From assembly GCA_000499405.2 (NCBI GenBank), contig HG738137.1:3410001-3474000 (forward strand): a stretch of 64,000 nt of DNA. The letters run 5' to 3'. Below the pieces are notes generated by a model, which searched no databases, was not told the DNA's origin, and saw nothing but the letters and a program-made list of their open reading frames with translations. Position 1 is the stretch's first letter. Each line of letters begins with the position of its first letter. A program made the translations under genes and the position numbers. Shown in pieces: positions 1-10,163 of the stretch. This stretch comes from Onchocerca volvulus. Lineage: Eukaryota > Nematoda > Chromadorea > Rhabditida > Onchocercidae.

Positions 1-159
1 AACTTGCAGTTGCAACAAATCCGAATAATGGAACTCTGAAATGATGTTCTTTGTAATATAAATATTAAACTCAGAAAGTACCCTCTATGAATTTGAAATT
101 ATTCGAAATTGTGCAGAATCTTCCGGATTTCTTTATTTTCATATAAAAAATGTTTTCAG

Positions 160-2423
160 ACTCCATCTTCGGATGGAAACGAGACTTCTACATATCGTCT
201 ATTCTATGGTGCCAACACATGGTGTATATTTATTAGACTTCATCATTTATTGTGTGATCGTCTGGCCTATTTGAAGAAAAAACATCGAGAAATCATTAAA
301 AATCACGAAGTATTTTCTGGCATTTTATTTTATAGCTCTTTTAAAAAAAAATATATAATATCCTTTGGTGGGTTTTGAAATCCATCTAATATTAAGTAGT
401 ATTTTGGAGTGTTTCTTGATGTTTAAAATGTGATCGAATTTTTAAAATTAAGTGCAATATTTTTTGATCTTAAATTTATCAATTAAGACATGAAATATTG
501 TCTAGAATTGTTGCAGCTGAAAGAATCTTTTATAAGAGTCGTTTTTAATAATTTTTATATTAATGATTGCTATAATTTTCCAATTGTGGTAAATTGTTCA
601 GGTGGAAGAGCGTATACGAATGGAACGTGAATCTGTAATAAGCCGATGTACCGGTGATAGTGGATCACTGAAATCAGTTGAACTGGACACGAAACTTGGC
701 TTGTCTTTATTGAAACCGAACAATCAAAGTCCGGATAATTACTACATTGCATTGATCAATGAAGTCAAAAATCTTCTGGATGGTCTCATTGATAGTGCCA
801 CTTTCGAAGATAACGTCAGGTAAGTAGCGATGGAACTGATCACAATATTTTACAGCATAATGAATTTGTTTCAAATTATGGAAGTGAAAGTTTTTACATC
901 ATGTTTTTTTTTCTTCCTTTTTTTCAGAAAGATGTTTGGAACAGCTGCTTATTTAACATTTACAATGGATAAAATTATCATAACAATTGCACGGCAATTG
1001 CAAAACATGTCTTGCGAAGATGCAAACATCGCTAGTATAAATCTGTACAAAAAGTATCGTTTTGAGCATCCTGTCAGTTTGTACAGTCGAGACAAAAATG
1101 AAGAAAATATTGATGATGCTTATGAACGGGCTGCACAGGAAGTGCTTGCCAATCAGAATTGTTTCAAGACTTTCTTTCTTCATGATTCCCGAAGTGTTAC
1201 GATGGAACTGATCGATAGTGATGTCACCGAGGAAGGAGAGAAAGGTGACAGTGATCAAGAATGGAGCCGTTATGTACATCATTATGTTGAGGTTTATTTT
1301 CTGATTCTATCTAAATTAATTCAGGAGATAAATTTTTCGATGATTTTTTGTTCATCAACGCCCTATGACTTTCCATTAATTTGAGTGTACTGTATAATAT
1401 TGGTTCGGCAGCAGAGTGCATCATATGAGATACTTATAACTTTCACACTAATTTTCGATTTTTTAAATATATTCAGAAAATATATGATTTCTTTAGAGTC
1501 TTACTAATGAACCGTCATCATCGGCATTAAATCTTGAAGACCAACAACAGATGCTTGAAACTATTAGTGAAAGGCCGCCATTATTTCTTATGAAATATAT
1601 CAAAGCAGGAATGGACAAATATAAGTATGTTCTCTTTATGGCAGATTATTTTACTGCTGATCTACAGAAAAAATATTGTCCTGTACCATAATTAATTCTC
1701 ACATTCCTCAAGATAGCCGCTTTCAGAAAGAAGGACGATGAAACGAGTAAAAAAAATGAAAATGAAAGTGGAGAATTAAAGCAGGAAGAGAGATTGCCCA
1801 GTATTACGGTGAGTGAGAACCTAAGCGCACTGTTTTCTCCAACTGGAAATTATAAAATGCGATTCACGAAAGGTTCAACTGATCTGCTGATAAGAGCCGG
1901 AGCCCCGCGAAGAGGGATGGATGTAAGTTCAGGATTTACTTTTTATGAGAAAATGGTTGTACAGAAAGAGTAAGGGCGGAAATTAGAAGGAATAAATCAA
2001 AAGAATATATATATTATTCTTCGATTGCATATATATATATATATATATATATGCAATCGATATATATATATATATATAAGAAAAAATGCTATTGATTTAC
2101 CTAATATAAAAATTATGATCTTGTTAGAGATCTGCAGAAATTTCTTATAGCAGTTATTTTGAATGTTGTGAATCGTCTTTCTAAATTTTAATTTGCAGAA
2201 ACACAAAATAGTCACAGGACGGAGAAAAGATCGTTTTCTGACATGGTTAGAAGAACGATTATGTGAAGATGCTGGAGATGTATTGGGTCCTCGAAATTGG
2301 CTTGCAGATGGTTCACGAATAGTACCTGTACGCCATCCTGAGTTTCCTTATATCACTTATAATCGTTATTTTTCTTCCATTTCTAGTACTTCGTCAACAT
2401 CATCAAATCGTAGTCAGCGCTGA
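160..2423 (+). CDS. sin-3: SIN3 co-repressor scaffold, C-terminal part (gene runs in from left of window)
   Basis: SIN3 is the scaffold of the nuclear histone-deacetylase co-repressor complex. I read six exons: 160-309, 602-819, 928-1291, 1497-1624, 1727-1922 and 2199-2423 (TGA stop). All junctions are GT-AG and the reading phase is kept throughout, giving 426 visible residues. The order of blocks matches the C-terminal domain of animal SIN3A/B: NTWCIFIRLHHLLCDRL (human NNWYLFLRLHQILC), then YYIALINEVKNLLDG, KMFGTAAYLTFTMDKII, ENCF-like NQNCFKTFF, EWSRYVHHYVE, and the last exon with RFLTWLEERL and a tryptophan-rich tail. The paired amphipathic helices and the HDAC-interaction region would lie to the left of the window. 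Bases 1-159 read as intron. The tail after FPYITYNRY is a short Ser/Thr-rich extension. Family identity is secure; exact splice sites are predicted by eye. Confidence 0.9.
2021..2060. repeat. 40-bp perfect palindrome with AT core in last SIN3 intron
   Basis: The arms TCGATTGCAT (2021-2030) and ATGCAATCGA (2051-2060) are exact reverse complements around a 20-bp alternating AT core, so the whole 40 bp is self-complementary. A second AT run follows to about 2078. It sits between exons 5 and 6 of SIN3 and could extrude as a cruciform or fold in the pre-mRNA. No function is shown. Confidence 0.8.
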
Positions 2424-4376
2424 ATGATAGCGCTCAATGTATGTTATTTGCTCAAAATTTCGGTTTTTCTTCAATAGTTTAATGAATTTTTAATACTCTA
2501 ATGGTATTAGTATAGAGTATTAGTTAACTAAAAGTGTGTAAAAAATGAATTATATTTTTACGCATCTGGTTTGTTTTTGCATGCCATTGCATTTAAAATC
2601 CGTGACTTTTTTCAATTCACTTGCAGTGTTCAGATTTCAAATGTTCCCCTTTGATAGTTTTCCACATAAGTTCCCGAAGGATTAAAATAAAGTTTTCAAT
2701 TAATAATGGTTTGTAAAAAATTAATTTGCAAATAACTTATGATGACCTTCGCATCATATTCATTTCTTTAAATTTGGATAGTTTGAACAGGTCAAGCTTT
2801 TAAGATAAGTGATACGCTTCAGATAAATGATACAGAATTAAATTATCTAATGTTAGATAGAACATGTTAAATTGCATTAATAATCTTCTTTTTCATTATT
2901 AATTGATCTTTTCACGTATTATTTCTGTGTATGTATTTCTTGAATTTTATTCATTCTTCTCCGGTGTGGAGGAATGTAAAGATTGCAGCCGTCCACTCAT
3001 CCGAATTTCCACAAATAAGCATTAAAAATGTTTTAGTACATTCGATATTGATATTTCTTGTCATATTCGAAACCTGTATGTTTTTTGTGCATGAGATCTT
3101 TATATATGTTGAAATGGAATAAACAAATCATTTCAACTGTAAATTGCCTTCATTGCTGCTAAGAAAACTGAGCTCGTAATTTTTCTGCTCCGTTTCATGT
3201 TTTCGGCTTTCTGAAGTCATGAAATCAATATATAAGGATCATATATGTTTTCTTGGTTTTGCGAGCTTGATTGAGGAGTGTGAAATGTTGGATAGATCTC
3301 AGTGAAAAATATAGAAAAGCAACAGAGTAATGAAGAAAGCAAGAGGTGAGCTTGGAGAAAAGAAAAATAAAGGAAACGATGATCGGAATATTCATCTATA
3401 AGCATATATACTTTTAGGAAACAAGTTATAATTCCAAGAAATTTATTTCCAATGTAAACTATACATTGATTAATGGGACTGTTCATATAATACAAAGAGA
3501 AATAAGATATAACAATTGTTGCACTACACAGATTACATGTTAGAGCACTATCACTTGATATATGGATTGGTCACGGTGAACTATCCTCACAAAACAAAGT
3601 ATCATATCAGAACTCCATCAAATCATTTAATAATGAATCTCCAGGAACAATGCGTTTTGGAAAATGATCCTCTTAGAGTAGATATATAAGAATGATAAAT
3701 GATTATAATGCACTTATGACATCTTCATAATTTACAATAGGCTCTAAATCTCATTTTCTCTCGACACAAATTTACTGGGATGAGAGATAAATGCATTTTC
3801 TGGTGCTTATCCCTGGAAGATCTGCACCCTAACAACATTGTGATTAGAAACAAAATTTAATTATGTACAGATATGGAACGTGTATCACACCAATATAATT
3901 TTTAAAAAGGTTAGAAAATTAGGAAATGATCAGAGTGAGGTTCACAGCTCATTTGTTTTTTAACTAAAACACAAAAAATGGAGACATGCAATTCATAATT
4001 TAATGAAAAATAGAGTAACTTCTCCGCAAACAAAGATATAACAGATTTTTAAGGAAAAGGCGAAAAAATGGGAATCAAAAAAATAGTCACGGGAATCGGG
4101 AATCTTATATCCTTTACTAATTCCTCTGTACTAATGGTAATCGCGTATATAAGAACTATTATTATATAGCTACGGAAATCAAGTGAAAGAACTATGAAGA
4201 TCCACTAAAAATAATACCTAACGTATGCAAACAAAAATGAATATGCAGTGCAAACTCCAATAAAGATTTTTTAGCATCGTAAACACTCGTTCAAAATCGA
4301 TAAAAAGTGCTTCGAATGATATGAGCTTTTTATCGATAAGTACATTAATTTATTAATTAGCACCCCTATATGCAAC
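2424..4376. other. Intergenic region between convergent genes (SIN3 3' side and OSER1-like 3' side)
   Basis: No coding exon could be supported here. A poly(A) signal AATAAA lies at 2686-2691, about 265 bases after the SIN3 stop. On the minus strand an AATAAA (plus-strand TTTATT at 4349-4354) lies 23 bases beyond the stop of the OSER1-like gene and is its likely poly(A) signal. The rest is ordinary AT-rich sequence; short open frames such as 2931-3122 and 3217-3495 (minus) have no splice context or recognisable protein. Confidence 0.6.
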
Positions 4377-5918
4377 TTATGCATACATGCTTTCAGCCAG
4401 TGCCGACATTTTCAAGCAGATATTAACAAATTGATTAAAATATTCCGCTAGTTCGGCAACTTCACCATCCACACCTTCATCAGCTAAATCCCACGGTGAA
4501 CAACGTGATGCTTCCACCGAGCAGCTTGAACTCTTACTCCTGAATAAATTAAAATATATAGGAAGTACAAATAATTGCATTGTAATAAAATTGACAGAAA
4601 CCATTCCTATCTCATCCCTAGGTCAAAGAGAAAATTTAGAACCTTTTGCTACTAAATCAATTTCAAAGCAAAATTATAATTTCAACCTCTTTTGACAAAA
4701 ATAGTTTAAAGATTTCTATAAAATTTTTGGAGCGTTCTCTTTTTGGAAGAAGTATTCTTCAAACATAAAGGATGAATGAAAGAAGCATCATCACATGAGA
4801 TGCAATAAAATATCAAAAAAAAAAAAAAAATCAAGAGGCTTTTTTGTATCATTTCCGTAAATAATTTCAGCTTTAAACTGAAACTCTTTTACTATAGCTT
4901 CGTATAAATCTTTAGTCTTAAAAATAAATGAAATTAGCAGTTCTGCTTGTGAATAAAAAAAATTGACCTTTCCGTAATGGATGGTTGTTCTGACAGTGTC
5001 AATCGCAGCTCGTCGACATCACCTTCTAATTTAATGTTCCAAAGCTTTTCCAGGACAGAATTACGCTTAAGTGTGTCGATTTTTTTACTCATTAAAGGCA
5101 ATAAATATGGCTTGTATCGATGCCGAGTACGACTGGAAAATATAGAGCCTGATAATTCAAACAAAAATAGAGCAGAGTCAACTCTTAGAAATGCAAGTTA
5201 CACATCATGTATTAACTGGAATTCCCATGATATAATTATGATAATGTAATCTATAATTAATAAAACAAAAAGCGTTATAAACTTCTTTCACAAATCCACA
5301 TATTTTTCGATAAATATGAAATAGAAGATAGAAAAAAGACAGAAAAGAGTAGGATGAGGATCTTTGCTCTCTTTCTCTTTGGCTTAAAGAATTCACTAGT
5401 TTCAATAGTTTGACATTATCCCACTATTATTGTAATATAATGAAAATTGACCCAATATAACAAATCGCTTGTTCTCTAAGGTATCTCGTTATATGAATCT
5501 TTTGAACCTACTCGCATTTCTCAAAAAAGTGTTACTTAATCTCAATTTCTTCGGCTAAATTTGTAGACTAAAAGTAAGGGGACTTCATCTTTTTAACTAA
5601 AAAGTAGATTTCAAACTTCGAAACTTTTTAAATTGAAACAAATAATTTATCGTATTCTCGACGAAGTATAAAAAGAAAAGCAATTCCAGAAACTTACTCT
5701 TTGGAAAGACGAGCAGTGTAATCCGACGCTGTCGATGGTTGCTGAGTTTCCTGACAGAAATAAATAGTTTTGGATGACTTCTTTGGTATTCTTGGTATTC
5801 TATTGTTCCCATCGTTTTCAGATTCTCTGCTGTCATCCGCTTTCAAAGAAAGTTTCTCAAAAATTGAAAGAGCTTGTTCCACTGTTGCTCTTACTTCTGC
5901 ACCTTTTATTTCTTCCAT
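4377..5918 (-). CDS. OSER1-like protein (oxidative stress-responsive family), complete three-exon gene
   Basis: Exons on the minus strand are 5918-5698, 5132-4968 and 4539-4377; the GT-AG junctions keep phase (GA|T gives Asp, AG|G gives Arg) and code 182 residues. The N-terminus is acidic (MEEIKGAEVRATVEQALSIF), the middle is basic and polar, with KLWNIKL near residue 107, and the last 27 residues (VAELAEYFNQFVNICLKMSALAESMYA in two parts: VAELAEYFNQFVNI and CLKMSALAESMYA) resemble the human OSER1 C-terminus, which I recall ending LSGYMEYYLYIP / KKMSHMAEMMYT. OSER1 is a small nuclear stress-response protein reported as a FOXO target; molecular activity is unclear. The start is chosen because a TTTTAG acceptor abuts the ATG. 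Shorter than human OSER1 (about 290 aa). Gene structure is well supported; the family call rests on the tail and is moderate. Confidence 0.6.
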
Positions 5919-5931
5919 CTAAAATATAACA
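5919..5931 (-). promoter_or_regulatory. Splice acceptor directly before the OSER1-like ATG, probable spliced-leader site
   Basis: Read on the minus strand, the sequence is ATGTTATATTTTAG followed at once by the ATG at 5918. A nematode-type T-rich acceptor with no room for a 5' exon is typical of SL trans-splicing, although a non-coding upstream exon cannot be excluded. Confidence 0.5.
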
Positions 5932-6545
5932 TTGTTATAAAATGAGGTGGAATGTTTCATGGCTCCCTATGTTACTTTCTTCATTCGAAATTCCGATACA
6001 TCGAAGATCGAATTTTTATGACCTTTCGCGGGTGCTTGAAAGAAGTTTTCCAAAGTCCACATAGCACTTAAATTATTGAACAAGAAGATGAAAAAGAAAG
6101 AAGAGAAAATTCAAAAAGACATGTTCTAATAGGGAAGGCGGCTCTAAATGGAGGAAAGAACAGTTAAGCTGAAACGATTGGCTTGAACGTAATTACGCCA
6201 GTACTATGTCTCATCTGTCTATGAGAGGAAGCAAAAATCTGCAACTCACGTACTACAAGACGTACGTCACGTGTCCGCAAAGCTAAGGTAAAAATTCGAA
6301 AACCACTGGCCCTTCCGTGTCAAAAAGCATTCGGTGTGAAACGCGGAAGGCCGATATGCAATTTGCCGCCATTCATATTGAACGGAAATAATTAAATCGA
6401 CCGAGTGGACGAGTAAGCTTTCATTTCCTTTAATCTGGGTCAAGGGTTAACTTCTTCAGATGGTTACTAATATTCTCAATTGGCTATAGCATCTTATCAT
6501 TGAGGAGATTGGAATTGTAAATTCAGTGAAAGGTAAACAATACCA
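5932..6545 (-). promoter_or_regulatory. Probable promoter region of the OSER1-like gene with CRE/E-box and FOXO motifs
   Basis: This stretch upstream of the OSER1-like gene is less AT-rich than its surroundings around 6230-6420. It contains overlapping TACGTCA (6263-6269, CRE-like) and CACGTG (6268-6273, E-box of MYC/TFEB type), and a perfect GTAAACA DAF-16/FOXO element at 6533-6539, about 615 bases from the ATG. No coding exon was seen. Motif occurrence is direct; use by any factor is inferred. Confidence 0.4.
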
Positions 6546-7331
6546 ATAAGTCCAACAAATCTTCGAATACCAGTTTTTCTGATCATCACTTTTTTTTGTT
6601 GATCATAAGATGATTTATTTTGTTCAAAGTATTTATCGAAGCGCCAGTTTCTCCGATTTGAGCTGTACAAGTAAGTTATGGGTTGCTGTGTGATGAGCCA
6701 GGAAAGTATTAATTAGTATTAATTTAAGACCAGTGTGCGGCTAATAAAATTCAAAGAATAATGAATGGAATGGAGATAAATGCAGAGATCAAGTAGATGT
6801 CGGAAAATCCGCGCATGGATTTCGCTATAAGAATACAGAAATATATTTTACAATAACAAGAAATCAGTGATAAAGATTTAAGAATTTTGAATAACTTGTT
6901 TACGTGCTTAAATATATGAAAGCTTTAAAACTGAGTGAAGTGACAAAGAAATTGAATAAAATAATCGGTTGGTTGCTAAAAATCAAAGTTCTCAAGTGAT
7001 ATTATCATTTAATCTGCTTTATTTGACCATGTATGCTGTAGAAAGAATTGTGTAATGCAATACAGTTGTGGAAAAAATCTGATTGAATTTGTATACAATA
7101 TGGCTTGTGGATTGTTTGGAGTGGAGATGGATTCTTGTTGTTATTATGATTCAGCAAGGTCGGTTGGCAGTACGTTTTATATTATACTGTACAACAATAA
7201 ACAATTAATGAACAATACTTGATAAATAATGAAAGGGCAACTCTTCTTCAAAATCCGAGCCTTATATATCCTTTCGGGCTTCTCCTTTCCTGATCTCCAA
7301 TTTATCGCTTCGTGATTGGTCGATCTTGCTT
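6546..7331. other. Intergenic AT-rich sequence
   Basis: No exon, RNA gene or clear repeat was found. A 42-codon open frame starting near 7099 (MACGLFGVEMD...) has no splice or homology support and is not called. Confidence 0.5.
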
Positions 7332-7504
7332 TGTTTACATGTTAATAGGAGCATTTTGTTTACCATATCGCTTTGGCAGGAAACATGTTTATCCTTTGTT
7401 AATAAACATGTTTCTCCTTTTGGTGGCATGTTTATCATTTTTATCGTTTTGGCGAGAAACATGTTTACCTTTCTGTTCATTGTTTTGATGGTAAACATGT
7501 TTAT
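7332..7504. promoter_or_regulatory. Cluster of forkhead (FOXO/DAF-16-type) sites built on AAACATGTTT palindromes
   Basis: Within 173 bp there are four exact TGTTTAC/GTAAACA sites (7332-7338, 7357-7363, 7462-7468, 7491-7497) and four ATAAACA/TGTTTAT sites (7386-7392, 7402-7408, 7429-7435, 7498-7504). Four perfect copies of the palindrome AAACATGTTT lie at 7381-7390, 7404-7413, 7457-7466 and 7493-7502; this decamer also fits the p53 half-site RRRCWWGYYY. The cluster lies 1.4 kb upstream of the OSER1-like gene and 2.7 kb upstream of ceramide kinase. It could be an enhancer or the remains of a short repeat. Confidence 0.5.
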
Positions 7505-10103
7505 CCTTGTTAGTTCATTTGAAACTGTTTTCATGCTTCTTGAGTTTTAACATTCCTTTCTTATAATAATCCATCTTTCAAATTTTCCCGACAACAATAG
7601 TTACGAATCGCATATGTTCAGTAAGACTAAGGTGGATAAAAAAGTGAGAAAGGGAAAATAATTTATATTCTGGAGTATTTGTTTCAAGTCCTAGCTTTAA
7701 GTTGCGAAATGTTTCTGGGTCTTAATTTTTAATATTCACTGACTACTTCAATATTTTTCTTTCTGTACTGCGTTAGATTACCTATTATTTCCGAAATAGC
7801 TTTCAGAAGCAATTAGGAACTCTATAACTTTCTTTCTAGGAACTTTTTTGACACTTCGAAGTCAAAAGCATGAATCAATAGTAACATCGATGTGCAAGTC
7901 CTGGAGCTTTATAAATAATTTTGAACTTGATTTTCGTTTATAGTGGTGAAGGAAACTCATTTAATCCTTAAGTTTATCATAAAATTTAAGATGGGATTTA
8001 TGGGACAGCCATCCTAAGATCATTGTGAACCTTGTAATGGACGGTTCCATAGAAATCATTGATACTCGAATCTCGAATATTTCATGGAATAAAATGCTAT
8101 AGAGAATTATGTCAGCATCACTTTTCTGATAATATCAAATATTGCAAATTGTCTGAATGATTACTTAAAGCATTTGGAAGCCTGTTACACATATATGTGA
8201 TGGAAGAAAACAAAGGATTCACACAGTGATTTTCATTGCAATAAGAAAGTGGTGAATATGATTAAACAACGAGAAATTCACAATAAGTATCTTCGAAAAC
8301 GGTACTTGTTGAGTGAGTGGCTAAGATTGACCAAATCATTAACAGTTGTTGCGAAAGGGAAAAATGCAATAATACGATTTTACGACTGCTAGATCAAAGA
8401 TCAATAGTTCAGTTTAACATACGTACAAATGTTTGTACTTGTTACGATAATGTCCATCGTTTCATCTTTTACGTATTGGTATCCAATAAAGCATGGATTC
8501 GCGGAGAGCAAATAATTGATTTTATTTTCATATTTTTCTCACCCAACTGCACCATATCTAAATGGGACAGATATTATATCTGAACTGTTGTGCCTGCACC
8601 AATTCTAAATTCATTTTCATTTTTTTCATTAATGTCGGTGATCGTGTCTCGAAGTGAATCTATCTGGGGCTGACAAAGTTCGCCAATAATTTACCCTTCA
8701 ATGGAATTATTGCAATCGCAACTCTGTAGTTTCAGGTCGCATCCAATTTAGTCTAGTCTTCCCACATTGTCATACTGGCAACATTAATAATATCGTAGCA
8801 CAATTTGGAAATCTGAAGGATATTATTAATAGTAGGAAGCTTTTAGAAAAATTAAAAATCAGGTACTGGGAAAATATGTTGCTAAAATGGGAGAGTGAAA
8901 AAGTGACATTGCAGTTCCGTAGAAATTTAAAATATCGAAATTACTGAATTATATGTTGTCATTGCTATTTTCTGCAAAAATGCTAGGACTATATTGTTCA
9001 GAAAATTGCGAGTAATAATAAATATATAAGAGAAGAAGGAGTGGAATATAAATCAGCATTGTTGACAATAACCTAGCATTCTATGAGTATTGCATGCATA
9101 GTTGATGATATTTATTGATCTAACCCGAGCAGATAGTGAACAGAGAATGAACATTGTTATCCCAAGTCATGGTAAATCTAATTTATTGCCTATGAGATTT
9201 CAATACAAAGCGATGAATTGATGAGTAAGGACGCATCACAGACCATTCTCTCTTCCTCTTCCTCAGTCTATGATGTTTATTGGTTGTGTGGTATCGATTT
9301 TCGCTTTGAACTCTTTTTAACGCTTTTCTTCCTGTTGTCCTCTCTGTTTTATTTGTGTAGGAATGAATCAGCGAAGACATTTCCGACCGAAAGTGCTGAT
9401 ATCGATGACGTGGAGGTGAAGTCGAGCTGAAATTGCAAAAAAGGAACGATCAAACACTGAAAAAGAATTGGTCGAAAAATAAAGAGGTAACCATAACACA
9501 TTTCTTGGTGTTCTATAGTCATATTTGTTGGCCGTCTTTTTTGTTATCGTTTTATTTTGAGGAAGTTAAAAGGATGCCAAAACTTCTTGACAGTATATAC
9601 CCTTTCTCTCTCAAAGAATGCATCGCCTTTTTTTTTCTTACATCACGTAATTCTGCATTAATTATTACTATTTCTTGTTATGCCGTCGGTTACTCCTATT
9701 TAGCCAGAGTCCTTCTAGTCTAGAATAATTTGGCAGTAAATAACCCTTGGCAAGTATTTACTGACGAATATCCTCCTGGCTCTATTGTTTCTGGTAGGAT
9801 TAAGAATAATACTGGCTTATATATATCTTATCTTTGATGGTCATGAAATAGATGGAAATGTGGAAGGGACAATTTATGCAAAAGATATAAGTTGGTCTAA
9901 GAATGGTTTAGATCAAATAAAGAAATATAGTATTAGTGATATAATAGAAGCAAAAGTAATAAGGGCCAATATGAATCGAGCAAGAATTTACCTTGGTATA
10001 AAGCAAATTATTTACTGTGAATCTTTTCATCTTTTTCATTTCTAACTTCAGGAAAAGAATTCATCAAATAGGACTTTTATTCAGAATTCAAGAAATTCGC
10101 TGG

Positions 10104-10142
<39 letters not shown>

Positions 10143-10149
10143 CTTACAG
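7505..10149. other. Intergenic region upstream of ceramide kinase
   Basis: No exon can be supported. A TTTGTGTAG acceptor at 9360 followed by a GAG/GTGAAG donor near 9413 could bound a non-coding or short 5' exon, but neither reading frame resembles a known protein. A (TA)n run lies at about 10108-10138, just before the acceptor used by the ceramide kinase start exon. Short open frames at 8317-8583, 9433-9723 and 9785-10045 look like chance. Confidence 0.5.
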
Positions 10150-10163
10150 GTGTAATAACGACA

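Noticed and set aside
1..159. A further SIN3 exon starting after the TTGCAG at position 9
   Set aside because: All three frames hit a stop within 40 bases and there is no GT donor before those stops.
9361..9413. Additional 5' coding exon of ceramide kinase
   Set aside because: The borders look like splice sites, but the gene from the ATG at 10164 already has the family's full length and no phase-compatible join improves the match.
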